A stretch of DNA of 61,842 nt from the NCBI GenBank assembly GCA_965262505.1, contig CBDHFM010000004.1, positions 1-61,842 of the forward strand, read 5' to 3'. This document shows positions 17,149 to 24,586 of this stretch, piece by piece. The notes under the pieces were generated by a model. The model was given only the letters and a program-made list of their open reading frames with translations. It had not been told where the DNA came from and did no database searches. How positions within the stretch are numbered: position 1 is the first letter of the stretch; every line of letters starts with the position of its first letter. The position numbers and the translations under genes were made by a program. This stretch comes from JACPPO01 sp965262505 (lineage in GTDB: Bacteria; Acidobacteriota; Vicinamibacteria; Vicinamibacterales; UBA2999).

Positions 17149-18093
17149 ATCGAGTCTTCTACCGTACTTTCGGTTCCATTGCTCCCCAAGCCCCATGTTC
17201 GCCGATACCCCGACGGCAAGCAACAGATCCTCGGACGAGGGGTCGCCCTTGGTCACGGGCGCGTCCATTGGCAACTCACTACCCGGCAAGTCCAAGGACC
17301 AGCGTTGGGGCTCCCGCCCCTCTACGAACTGGGACCAGACGAGCTTGAACCCGGCTCTTGGCGAGTAAACAGCTCCGACTAGGGCTCCCAACGGGAGGGG
17401 GGCCACGCCTTCGCCAACCAGGCAAGGGTTTGGAAACGTCGCAATGAGCCTGCTCGCGCCGTCGACCAAGCCCTTCTCGAAGGCGCTGTACCCACCTTCT
17501 ACAACCTTGCGCCCGTTGAACTGAGCCGAGAAGTCGTGCGTCAGGCTGCAAGGCGCCGCCGGGGGACGACGCGCGAACACGCCGATCGACAACGGACCGT
17601 CCGCTCGCATGTCTCGAATCGCTCGGAGCCGGGCCTTGACTGCGCGGCGCGCGATGGCCTCCGCGTCCACCGACCCTATCGTCTCACCCTCGATCCTGTG
17701 CATGTTCCAGTACCCGAGGTCCTGAAAACCTGCGGGCGAGTCCAGTGCGGCATCGGCCGCGCCATAGTCGAGCCCGATCAGCACCGGCACGATCCAGAAT
17801 CCGTCTCGTGCCGCGCGCCGTCTGAAGATTCGGAGCGCTTCGACCCGGCGAATGATCGGTGACGTCGCCACCTCTGGGGAAATGAGCAGGATCGCGCCCG
17901 AAAGCGATGGATCGTTGATCGCGGCAACGAGTGCCTCCTCTGTCGGTTCGTACCCCAGGTCGTCCAAATCCCTCCACGTGGGTAGCCCGATGTGCCGGAG
18001 GGCGTCTCGCACCCAGGCAGCCTCGCTGTTCCCCGCAGTACGCGCCGGGGATCGCCGGTACGAAATGAACACGCTCCCCGTCGGGTCTGTCAT
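17131..18093 (-). CDS. TIR-SAVED CBASS effector, 3' end cut by the Tn3 element
   Basis: A TIR domain (about 1-130: VFISYRRSP, AAWVRDALRHIGLPTWRDLDDLG, SGAILLISPEVATSP) is followed by a SAVED-like sensor (from about 160: PLSIGVFARRPP, LPLGALVGAVY, FKLVWSQF, LLLAVGVSANM). In CBASS, SAVED binds the cyclic oligonucleotide and the TIR domain then cleaves NAD+. At 17195 the frame enters the transposon repeat, so the last 20 residues (from GLGEQWNRKYG) are transposon-encoded and the distal part of SAVED is missing. It is the last gene of a four-gene operon. The protein is probably inactive or unregulated. SAVED is assigned from pattern, not alignment. Confidence 0.82.
   Translation of the reverse strand: MTDPTGSVFISYRRSPARTAGNSEAAWVRDALRHIGLPTWRDLDDLGYEPTEEALVAAINDPSLSGAILLISPEVATSPIIRRVEALRIFRRRAARDGFWIVPVLIGLDYGAADAALDSPAGFQDLGYWNMHRIEGETIGSVDAEAIARRAVKARLRAIRDMRADGPLSIGVFARRPPAAPCSLTHDFSAQFNGRKVVEGGYSAFEKGLVDGASRLIATFPNPCLVGEGVAPLPLGALVGAVYSPRAGFKLVWSQFVEGREPQRWSLDLPGSELPMDAPVTKGDPSSEDLLLAVGVSANMGLGEQWNRKYGRRLDLGPPE
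17159..17194 (-). repeat. Tn3-family right terminal inverted repeat
   Basis: Its reverse complement begins GGGGCTTGGGGAGCAATGG. It supplies the chimeric C-terminal codons of the CBASS effector reading frame. Confidence 0.9.
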
Positions 18094-18155
18094 ACTGATA
18101 TAGTCCTGCACGAGATGCGTTCTGCGCGCGTCGCCGTCACCGGCCTCCGGGCCCG

Positions 18156-19139
18156 CTATCCGGCTGTTCCCGTCGCTCCGCTCCGTCGCACCTTCGCTTC
18201 CCCGAACGCTCGCGTCGGGCGCATTCTTCGGGCGATCTCTAGCGCCGCGCCGGCCTCGACCGCTCGCGATGGGAAGGCGTTAAGCACGATCGCGGGCAGC
18301 AGCCGCTGCGTTAGATCCGAAAACGTAAACCCGTCACCGTCGCCCCCATCGCCGCAATCCGCTGCACCGGTGGCGTCGACGATCACCTCGATTTCCGCAT
18401 CGCACAGACCGAGCTCCTTGAGGAGATCGCCCAGCACCGCCCGGCGTTGCCCTCGGTCCGGTCGACGGAAGCTGAGGATGTCGGCGGCGCGCCGCTGCAC
18501 GGCCGGGTCGAGGGCGTCGAGCCTGTTCGTACACATGATGACGGCCACCGGCAGCCTCGCCTTTGCGAGGCGGTCGACACCCCGGATGAGCGCATTAACG
18601 CCGGCCCGATCCTCATGGTGCATCTGCGCCGCCTCGCGCGACTGCGCCAGCGCATCGGCTTCGTCGATCAGGAGAATCACGGCGCCGCGGGAAGGCTCGC
18701 CGCCGACTCCCGCGAGCTTCGAGGCCTCGGTGTAGGTGCGGTCGAACGCCGCAGACAGGAGCTGGGTCATTTCGCCGACGCGCCCTTGACCACGGGCCGA
18801 CAGGCTCATCGGGAACAGGGTGATGTCGATCTTCCGTTCACGTGCCACGGAATCCCCAATCGCCTCGGCCAGCGCCGATTTGCCGCACCCCACATCCCCT
18901 TCAAGGACTATCAGTGGGGGTCTCGCCAGGATCGTGTCGAGCAGGCTCGATGCGCCATTGTGGAACCGGTCCGACCACTCCCGCAGGGCGCTCGGCGCGA
19001 CCAATAGCGTGAGGATCTTGAACAGGCGGTCCTTGTGGTCGTCGAGTCCGACGAGGCTCGCGAGGCGTTCCCGTGCATCCGGGTCGGGATAGATGAGCGC
19101 CGGATCGAACAGGTCCTCCGTCTGCAACGTCTCCGTCAT
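18156..19139 (-). CDS. cap6: TRIP13/Pch2-like AAA+ ATPase of type III CBASS
   Basis: 327 residues. Walker A is GDVGCGKSA (81-89) and Walker B ILLIDEAD (about 155-162); further AAA+ features are AVIMCTNRLDALDPAVQRRA (sensor 1 and arginine finger region) and LSFRRPDRGQR. In type III CBASS this enzyme unfolds the closed HORMA protein from the cyclase and switches signalling off. Its start overlaps the HORMA stop (ATGA), giving strong operon support. Confidence 0.9.
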   Translation of the reverse strand: MTETLQTEDLFDPALIYPDPDARERLASLVGLDDHKDRLFKILTLLVAPSALREWSDRFHNGASSLLDTILARPPLIVLEGDVGCGKSALAEAIGDSVARERKIDITLFPMSLSARGQGRVGEMTQLLSAAFDRTYTEASKLAGVGGEPSRGAVILLIDEADALAQSREAAQMHHEDRAGVNALIRGVDRLAKARLPVAVIMCTNRLDALDPAVQRRAADILSFRRPDRGQRRAVLGDLLKELGLCDAEIEVIVDATGAADCGDGGDGDGFTFSDLTQRLLPAIVLNAFPSRAVEAGAALEIARRMRPTRAFGEAKVRRSGATGTAG

Positions 19140-19651
19140 CCCCAGCTCCTCACCGTAGCCCGTTGCAGGCCGCGACCGCCGGCCGAATAGGCGAGGTCCT
19201 GCTGCATATAGCCGTGGATCCCGGGTTCAGGCGCGACTCCGCGAACAAACGGGAGGCTCTTCTTAAACGTGTCTCTGTCCGAGGCGGAGAGCGCGTCCCA
19301 TGCTCCCGAGTAGGTCAGGTAGCTGTAGAACGATGCGCCGCTGATGTCCGCTCCGGGACGGACTCGACCCGGGTCGTCGCCGAAGCCCGAGTCCGCCAAC
19401 TCGAAGGCCGTGTAGCGGAGAGTGGGTTCGATCCAGACATCGCCGCGTCTGAACCCGTAGGTCACCCTTTCCAGGAATCCCGCCGTCAGCAGTTCGACGA
19501 GTTCAACATCGTATTGCCCGATATCCTGATCCGTCGGGTATCCGTACAGCCTCTGCATCCGCTTGAGGTCTGTGGCGACCCTGTACGAAATCCGCTTCGC
19601 GTGCACGCACGAGAAGGTTTGGGTGCCGGTATCGGTGTAGGTGCTACTCAT
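19136..19651 (-). CDS. cap7: bacterial HORMA-domain protein of type III CBASS
   Basis: 171 residues matching the HORMA family found beside CD-NTases: STYTDTGTQTFSCVHAKRISYRVATDLKRMQRLYG, LLTAGFLERVTYGFRR, and the C-terminal safety-belt part SAGGRGLQRATVRS. HORMA proteins sense an infection cue, close around a peptide and activate the CD-NTase. It lies 9 bp after the cyclase and overlaps the TRIP13 gene. Confidence 0.9.
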   Translation of the reverse strand: MSSTYTDTGTQTFSCVHAKRISYRVATDLKRMQRLYGYPTDQDIGQYDVELVELLTAGFLERVTYGFRRGDVWIEPTLRYTAFELADSGFGDDPGRVRPGADISGASFYSYLTYSGAWDALSASDRDTFKKSLPFVRGVAPEPGIHGYMQQDLAYSAGGRGLQRATVRSWG

Positions 19652-19660
19652 ATTGGTATC

Positions 19661-20626
19661 TCAAACGTGAAACGATGGGCCGAACACGCGCCGCCAGTAG
19701 TGAAGGGTTTCCTGCTTCGTCGGCGCCGCCAAGGCAGCGTCGACAGCGTCGCCCGCGTCCAGCGCGGCCTCGACGATAGCGTCGGCCTGGCTGTCGCTGT
19801 AGAGCTTGGCGACGTTGTTCTCTTCGTTAACCGGGTCGATAATCTGCACCGGTTCGGTGAATGAGCCCACCTTGCTCGCAGCGTAGTAGTCCGTGAAGAC
19901 GATCTTCTCTCGCAGGTCGCTTCGAGCGACGTACGTGAAGAAGTGCTGCAGCGCCTCGGGGTAGTCGGAGAAGTCCCGGCCTTCGTCGCACAGGCGCGAG
20001 AGGACCATCTCAACCATGAACGACTTAAAGCGGAAGCCGGGGTCTTCCCGCTCCAGGTTCCCCACCCAGAACTTGATCAGCCGCACGACCTGCACGAAAT
20101 CCTGCGGCTGCGCTTGCTTGCGCTTCTTCGCGAAATCTAGGTGACGCGGGATGCTGGTCTTGAGGTAGGAACCGTCATCCTGGCTGACCAAGTTGCCGTA
20201 CCAGTCAGGATCGTCGTCGTACAGGATAGGAACCACATCCACGTCCAGCCCTGTGCCGCGGAACGACACCGTCACGCTGTATGTCTGCGGTTGTACCTGG
20301 TCCGGCTGGAAGTTCGGGAATGCGGCTCGGAGTCTCTCCGTGAGGTATTCGATCAGTTCCGCGACATCGGAAGGCGCCTCAGCGCCGGCGATGTAGCAGG
20401 CGACGTCTATGTCATTGAGCGACCGGAGCGCCGTCCCCTTGGCGAGGCTTCCCGACAGCAGCATCTTGCGCAGCGTGAAGTCGGGGTTTTCGGAGAGATA
20501 GCTCTCGAGTCGTTCGCGGAGTCTGCGCGCTTGCGCCCGGTAGGTCTGCGCCTTGTCCTGCGGCAGGTTGACGCGGTCCTGTGCGAAGCGAAGGATCTCG
20601 CGGTGGTCAACATATTTGCGGGCCAT
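19661..20626 (-). CDS. CD-NTase (cGAS/DncV-like nucleotidyltransferase), CBASS signal synthase
   Basis: 321 residues from MARKYVDHRE. The catalytic signature is LLSGSLAKGT (GS at 59-60), followed by DID (72-74) and a third acidic strand LDVDVVP (128-130), all residues needed for nucleotidyl transfer. It should make a cyclic oligonucleotide read by the SAVED protein three genes downstream. First gene of the operon. An in-frame ATG at 20650 (MEIKDESF) is an alternative start; a weak AAGGAC lies before the chosen one. The cyclase is intact although the effector is cut. Confidence 0.93.
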   Translation of the reverse strand: MARKYVDHREILRFAQDRVNLPQDKAQTYRAQARRLRERLESYLSENPDFTLRKMLLSGSLAKGTALRSLNDIDVACYIAGAEAPSDVAELIEYLTERLRAAFPNFQPDQVQPQTYSVTVSFRGTGLDVDVVPILYDDDPDWYGNLVSQDDGSYLKTSIPRHLDFAKKRKQAQPQDFVQVVRLIKFWVGNLEREDPGFRFKSFMVEMVLSRLCDEGRDFSDYPEALQHFFTYVARSDLREKIVFTDYYAASKVGSFTEPVQIIDPVNEENNVAKLYSDSQADAIVEAALDAGDAVDAALAAPTKQETLHYWRRVFGPSFHV

Positions 20627-20742
20627 AAAAGACTCGTCCTTGATCTCCATCAGGCCGCCCGATGGCGGTGCGGCAACACAAGATCCTGATATGGGGCCTA
20701 TCCCCGACCTGTCAACCTGCTCGCGTCCGACAATCGCTCCTC

Positions 20743-20988
20743 TCACCTGACGAGCGCCTCAATGGGAACCGCTACCCGGATCCCGGTGAGCCTGGCCTTC
20801 CGGAATCTCGGTGACAACCCGTTCCCGCCGCGCCTCCTCGCCGCGGAAGGCGGCCGTTCCGGTGCCTTCGGAGCTCCCGGAGGAACTCGGCGCGCGGGAA
20901 GGTCAGCAGGTGCCTGGTCCTGCCGGCTCCAAAGGTCTGCATGCGGGCGGCGGTGCGCAAGGACGGTTCCTCCTCGTGTCCTTAACAA
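20743..20988 (-). pseudogene. remnant of the dispersed DNA-binding gene (copy 1)
   Basis: Two frames carry pieces of the family seen intact at 26968-27621: AARMQTFGAGRTRHLLTF... in one and KARLTGIRVAVPIEALVR in another, so a frameshift lies between. The first helix-turn-helix is missing at the 5' end and the C-terminal third is gone. Confidence 0.7.
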
Positions 20989-21032
20989 AGCTTAGCAAAG
21001 CTCACAGTAGCTTACATTCTACGTAAAAAAAA

Positions 21033-21749
21033 TCAGAGCGTCAACTGTTCCTCCGCGGCCGCAGGAAGCAGGACATCCAGCCGCAGTCGCGCCACCACTG
21101 GGTTCACGTCGAACGTGTCCGCGAGTAACCGAATCGCTGATTCGCGCTGGTGCGCAGGCAAAATCGGCATTCCGATTACACCTCGAGGCGTCAGAACGGG
21201 AGCGAGCGCAGCCTGTACCAGAGGCTTAGGCATTAGAAGCACTCCCATCGCTTGATTTGCCTGGTACTCCCACCATCGGTATGGCGGCTTTCGCGTCCGT
21301 GGTGTCTCGGAACCGGAGATTCCCCCAGAGCGGCAGAGGATCTTCGGTGCCTGACCATCAAGGCCGTCACCGAACAGCGAATCCGGCCGAGTCCCGAGCG
21401 TGAAGAGATGGGCATGAAGCAGGCCGTGACCGCTCTCATGAGCAAGGGTTGTTCGTAGTCGTCGCTCCGCGATCTGAGTGCCTTCGTCATCCAGAGCCTT
21501 GGAAACGACGATTTCCTCGACTCCCTCGGAGCTGAAGCGGGTGAACCCCAGAAGCCCCACGGGTAGATCTTTATATGACGGCTGGATCTTGAAGCGTTTC
21601 TCCACGAACCGATCGATCCGAACGGGGGCTGGTTCGGTCGGGAACAGGCCGTTCTGCTTCAGCTCATCTTCGCAGATTTGCTCGAAGTCCTTCTGCCTGA
21701 AGAACGGTTTCTCGGTGAACGGACCAGCGTTTGCGCGGAAGTTCCTCAT
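21033..21749 (-). CDS. ImmA/IrrE-family metallopeptidase
   Basis: 238 residues with the zinc motif HESGH (in TTLAHESGHGLLHAHL) and the downstream WWEYQANQAMGVLLMP segment that supplies the third ligand. Members cleave partner XRE repressors. Its start overlaps the stop of the XRE gene (ATGA), so the pair acts together, probably relieving repression on a signal. Confidence 0.92.
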   Translation of the reverse strand: MRNFRANAGPFTEKPFFRQKDFEQICEDELKQNGLFPTEPAPVRIDRFVEKRFKIQPSYKDLPVGLLGFTRFSSEGVEEIVVSKALDDEGTQIAERRLRTTLAHESGHGLLHAHLFTLGTRPDSLFGDGLDGQAPKILCRSGGISGSETPRTRKPPYRWWEYQANQAMGVLLMPKPLVQAALAPVLTPRGVIGMPILPAHQRESAIRLLADTFDVNPVVARLRLDVLLPAAAEEQLTL

Positions 21750-22081
21750 CGTTTCTTGTTTCCGCGCAGGTAGCGGAGCAGGTCTTCCGGGTCGACTCCG
21801 TCCTCGACGACCTTCCGTAGCGCGAATCCCATCGCAGGGTTGTTAGCGGCCATCCGCCGCAACTCCCGAATAGGCGCCCGAGCATCGTGCCGGCGAAGCT
21901 CCACAACTGTCGTGTCGAGTTCGCGCGCCAGCTTCGACAACACGTCGGCGGATGGATGCCGCCTCCCAAGCTCGACGTCGGACAGAAAAGGGGCCGACAC
22001 TCCCAACCTCTTGGCAAGCTCCCGGACCGAGAAATCCTTGTTTTCCCTGAGTTCCCGGAGGTGCTCGCCAAGGGTCTTCAT
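21746..22081 (-). CDS. XRE-family repressor paired with the ImmA/IrrE peptidase
   Basis: 111 residues. The helix-turn-helix is FSVRELAKRLGVSAPFLSDVELGRRHPSADVLSKLA. The C-terminal part (DDLLRYL region) is likely the peptidase target. A perfect 14-bp palindrome lies 11 bp upstream and is probably its operator. Confidence 0.92.
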   Translation of the reverse strand: MKTLGEHLRELRENKDFSVRELAKRLGVSAPFLSDVELGRRHPSADVLSKLARELDTTVVELRRHDARAPIRELRRMAANNPAMGFALRKVVEDGVDPEDLLRYLRGNKKR

Positions 22082-22091
22082 GCGCCGTCAT

Positions 22092-22105
22092 GTGTAAGCT
22101 TACAC
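22092..22105. promoter_or_regulatory. palindromic operator of the XRE-ImmA operon
   Basis: GTGTAAGCTTACAC is a perfect 14-bp palindrome just upstream of the XRE start, in the place of an autoregulatory operator. Confidence 0.6.
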
Positions 22106-22405
22106 TTAGGGTGCTTCAAAAGTCAAGGCCGATGAAGGATCGGGGCATGAGCCCTCGCTCGACGGCCAATAAATATTACCGATAATTACCTTTATCGTGA
22201 AGGATTCACTCGCCCAGATCGCCCCGGCCGAGACCGCTATCGGCCCTCCGAGCGTAACCGCGTGCCGCTTGGTCAACGCCTCGGTGAGCGACAACACCCG
22301 CCAACCTCGACGTCCAGCGTCTCCCGGTTCAGCGCGCCGAGGCTATAGCCGAGCCGGTAGTCCCGCCGGCGAGCGCGTAGTCCTAGCGGTGAAAGAATCC
22401 ACCGA
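22106..22405. other. intergenic region without a recognised gene
   Basis: A short minus-strand frame (LSLTEALTKRHAVTLGG) may be a leftover of an older gene, but no family is recognised. AT-rich sequence at 22168-22195 may hold promoters. Confidence 0.4.
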
Positions 22406-22995
22406 ATGGAGTTGTTAACGAGTCCAGCCGTCTGGATCGTCGGCCTCGTCGTGGCGGTGTTTGGGACTTGGCTTAAGTTGTTTTGGGGGCAGTTCCTGCC
22501 GTCGCCTCAACAGGCGCGGTTGGCCCTCGCCAACGCTTTTAAGGCCAGATTACCGCTTCCCGAAAAGCGATTTCGCTTGGTGTTGTGCTGGTTGGGAAAC
22601 GATAGCGCCGGACGCGACACGGGCACGGTTGCGGAAGCCTCCACGACGTCCTCTGCGCGCAGCTCACCGCCGAGGCGCTGAGAGTTGCGGCGCCGATCGC
22701 AAGAACGGAAGTACGCGGCCTGGTGCTGGAGAAGGGCCTGAACGACGTCACCGAGAAGATCGTCGCCCTGCTCGAAGGCGGTGCGGTCGAATCGGCGCGC
22801 CGCGCCTCCGTGCATATGGCGCTTGGCGTCGCCCTTGCGACCCTGGGCGAGCGGGAGCGCGGGACAGCGCGCCTTGAGCAATCCGTGGCCGCCTTCACCG
22901 AAGCGCTTCCACCCGAAGGGGCGCACTCCACGCCGCGGTGCGCCCTCAATTTCGAGCACCACCAGGGCTCCGGCTGCTCCATCACCACAGGCTGA
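22406..22995 (+). pseudogene. frameshifted membrane-anchored TPR protein
   Basis: Frame 1 gives an N-terminal membrane helix (SPAVWIVGLVVAVFGTWLKLFW) and LPEKRFRLVLCWLGNDSAGRDT. After about 22655 the coding frame shifts by one base and continues LHDVLCAQLTAEALRV...GLNDVTEKIVALLEG, then a tetratricopeptide-like unit (MALGVALATLGERERGTARLEQSVAAFTEAL). It ends abruptly in non-family sequence that overlaps the methyltransferase 3' end. It looks like the start of a larger TPR protein lost by frameshift and truncation. It could be a defence sensor, but that is inference. Confidence 0.65.
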
Positions 22996-24241
22996 GGGCA
23001 GCGCGAGGGTCGTTCGACCTTGGTCGTCCCGAAAGACGTCCTTCGCCCGGGTGATCCGGGTGGTCGCCAATCAGCTCCCGGTAGCGCACGGGAACCGGCG
23101 CAATGGGCTCCGGACCGGGCGTCGAAACACGCGCAGGGTGAATCAGCTTGAGTTCACTGAGGTCGCGTCGGTCGCCGAGAAGCTGGCAGCGAATCTCCCG
23201 CGCCAGCACCTCGGCCAGCAGCGAGGGCACGGCGTTGCCGAGCAGCTTCTGAACATCCGCCCGCCCGCAATCGAACGTCAGATCGTCCGGAAACGTCTGC
23301 AAGCGGCACATCTCACGGCTAGTTAGCTTCCGGCTGCGCCAGTGGAAGGGCCCGATGGCCGAGCCGGGTTGGGCCTGGATGGTCCATGAAGGCTGGCCCT
23401 TCGCGAGCTTGAGCAAAAAGCTCCAGTAGCGGGTGCGCCACCCGAACAATCGAAGCCCGCCGCCGCGGCTAGTGTGCCAAAGATAGTTCTGGCCTTCTGG
23501 AATGGACGGGAGCAGCGCGCCCCACTTTCCACCCACCGTGAGCGAGGGCTCGCGCGGAGCGTCGGGCAGGTCGCCAATGGCGTCCCACGCCGTGCGATAT
23601 GGTTCTACGTGGTCGTCAATGAGCGGTCGGGTGTCCCGCGAACCGTGCGTCGGGTGAGGAAACGCGAAGTTCTCTCCATCGCGGCTTCCAATCAGGAACA
23701 CGCGCTCGCGGAGCTGAGGGACACCAACGTGTGCCGCGTTCAGCATCTTCCAGCTCACCCGATAGTTGGTGCCGACCTCCCGGTTGATGCTGGCGACGCC
23801 GTCAAGCAGATGCCTCAGACCCTCGTCTTTTCCCTTGTAGACTAGGCCGTAGACGTTCTCGAGGAGAAACGCTCTGGGCTTCGTGTCGCGGAGCACGCGC
23901 AGATAGGCGGTGAGCGTGTCGGCTCGGGGATCGTCAAGCCGTCGTGCGTCGCCGTTGACCCAATAGGATGACTTGGAAAAAGGCTGGCACGGGGGACCGC
24001 CGATCAAAACGTCGGCCTGGCCGACACGAAGTCCCGCGCACCGAAGGATCTCGCCAGACGAAACATCGTGAATGTCGCGCTCGATGAGATTCCAACCGGG
24101 CCGATTGCGGCGAATGCTGCGGCAAGCGACGGGATCCAGTTCCACCGCCACGGCGGTGCGGAAGCCGGCCGCCTCGAAGCCGAAGTCGAGTCCGCCAACC
24201 CCTGTGTAGAGGCTGATGGCGCTCAGCTGTCTCTTCGCCAT
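22982..24241 (-). CDS. C5-cytosine DNA methyltransferase of a SacI-type R-M system
   Basis: 419 residues. Motif I is SLYTGVGGLDFGFEAAGF, motif IV GGPPCQPFS with the catalytic Cys, motif VI LLENVYGL, motif VIII QLRERVFLIG, motif X LLGNAVPS. The ATG at 24241 follows GGGGAGT. It is divergent from a helix-turn-helix gene and a SacI-like endonuclease, so it should methylate the same site (SacI recognises GAGCTC). The C-terminal tail past about 370 is not conserved. Confidence 0.93.
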   Translation of the reverse strand: MAKRQLSAISLYTGVGGLDFGFEAAGFRTAVAVELDPVACRSIRRNRPGWNLIERDIHDVSSGEILRCAGLRVGQADVLIGGPPCQPFSKSSYWVNGDARRLDDPRADTLTAYLRVLRDTKPRAFLLENVYGLVYKGKDEGLRHLLDGVASINREVGTNYRVSWKMLNAAHVGVPQLRERVFLIGSRDGENFAFPHPTHGSRDTRPLIDDHVEPYRTAWDAIGDLPDAPREPSLTVGGKWGALLPSIPEGQNYLWHTSRGGGLRLFGWRTRYWSFLLKLAKGQPSWTIQAQPGSAIGPFHWRSRKLTSREMCRLQTFPDDLTFDCGRADVQKLLGNAVPSLLAEVLAREIRCQLLGDRRDLSELKLIHPARVSTPGPEPIAPVPVRYRELIGDHPDHPGEGRLSGRPRSNDPRAALSLW

Positions 24242-24319
24242 GTGGACTCCCCAACACGACTCGCCCAAGCCAAAGGCAATACTATTGGCGTAGTTAGGGG
24301 AAGCGTACCTGAATAAAAT

Positions 24320-24334
24320 TGTATTGTCAATACA
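24320..24334. promoter_or_regulatory. operator between methyltransferase and controller genes
   Basis: TGTATTG-T-CAATACA is a perfect 7-bp inverted repeat around one base, located between the divergent methyltransferase and controller gene. This is where controller (C) proteins bind to time endonuclease expression. Confidence 0.65.
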
Positions 24335-24349
24335 GCTTTCTTGGCCTCA

Positions 24350-24586
24350 GTGATTCGAGTCAAGCTTCGAGAAGCGATGGATGCTCACCGTCGCCGCACG
24401 GGCGAGCGCATGACCTACGAACGCCTCGCGCAACGTACCGGCCTGTCCAGGCGCACGCTGGAATCGGTTGCCTCGCGACCGAGCTACAACAGCACGTTGG
24501 GCACGATCGCCAAACTCTGCCACGCCCTGGACTGTCAGCCCGGCGACCTGCTCGTCCTCGATCCCGAGGATCCCAATGGGCATTAG
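24350..24586 (+). CDS. XRE-like controller protein of the R-M system
   Basis: About 78 residues, a single helix-turn-helix: MTYERLAQRTGLSRRTLESVASRPSYNSTLGTIAKLCHALDCQPGDLL. Size and context fit a controller protein. It overlaps the endonuclease start by 11 bp. The start may be GTG 24350 or TTG 24341; neither has a clear ribosome-binding site. Confidence 0.82.
   Translation: MIRVKLREAMDAHRRRTGERMTYERLAQRTGLSRRTLESVASRPSYNSTLGTIAKLCHALDCQPGDLLVLDPEDPNGH

Larger units (their letters stand above)
13432..17194. mobile_element. Tn3-family transposon (3,763 bp)
   Basis: Terminal inverted repeats of about 36 bp (13432-13467 and 17159-17194) start with GGGG and differ at only a few positions. They enclose divergent tnpA and tnpR with a res region between. 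No passenger gene is present. The five bases outside the left end (AACAA) and right end (ATGTT) do not match, so there is no target-site duplication. The left junction lies at the end of virB4 and the right junction inside a CBASS effector gene. Confidence 0.93.

Noticed and set aside
13427..17199. Five-base target duplication for the Tn3 element
   Set aside because: Flanks AACAA and ATGTT differ in either orientation.
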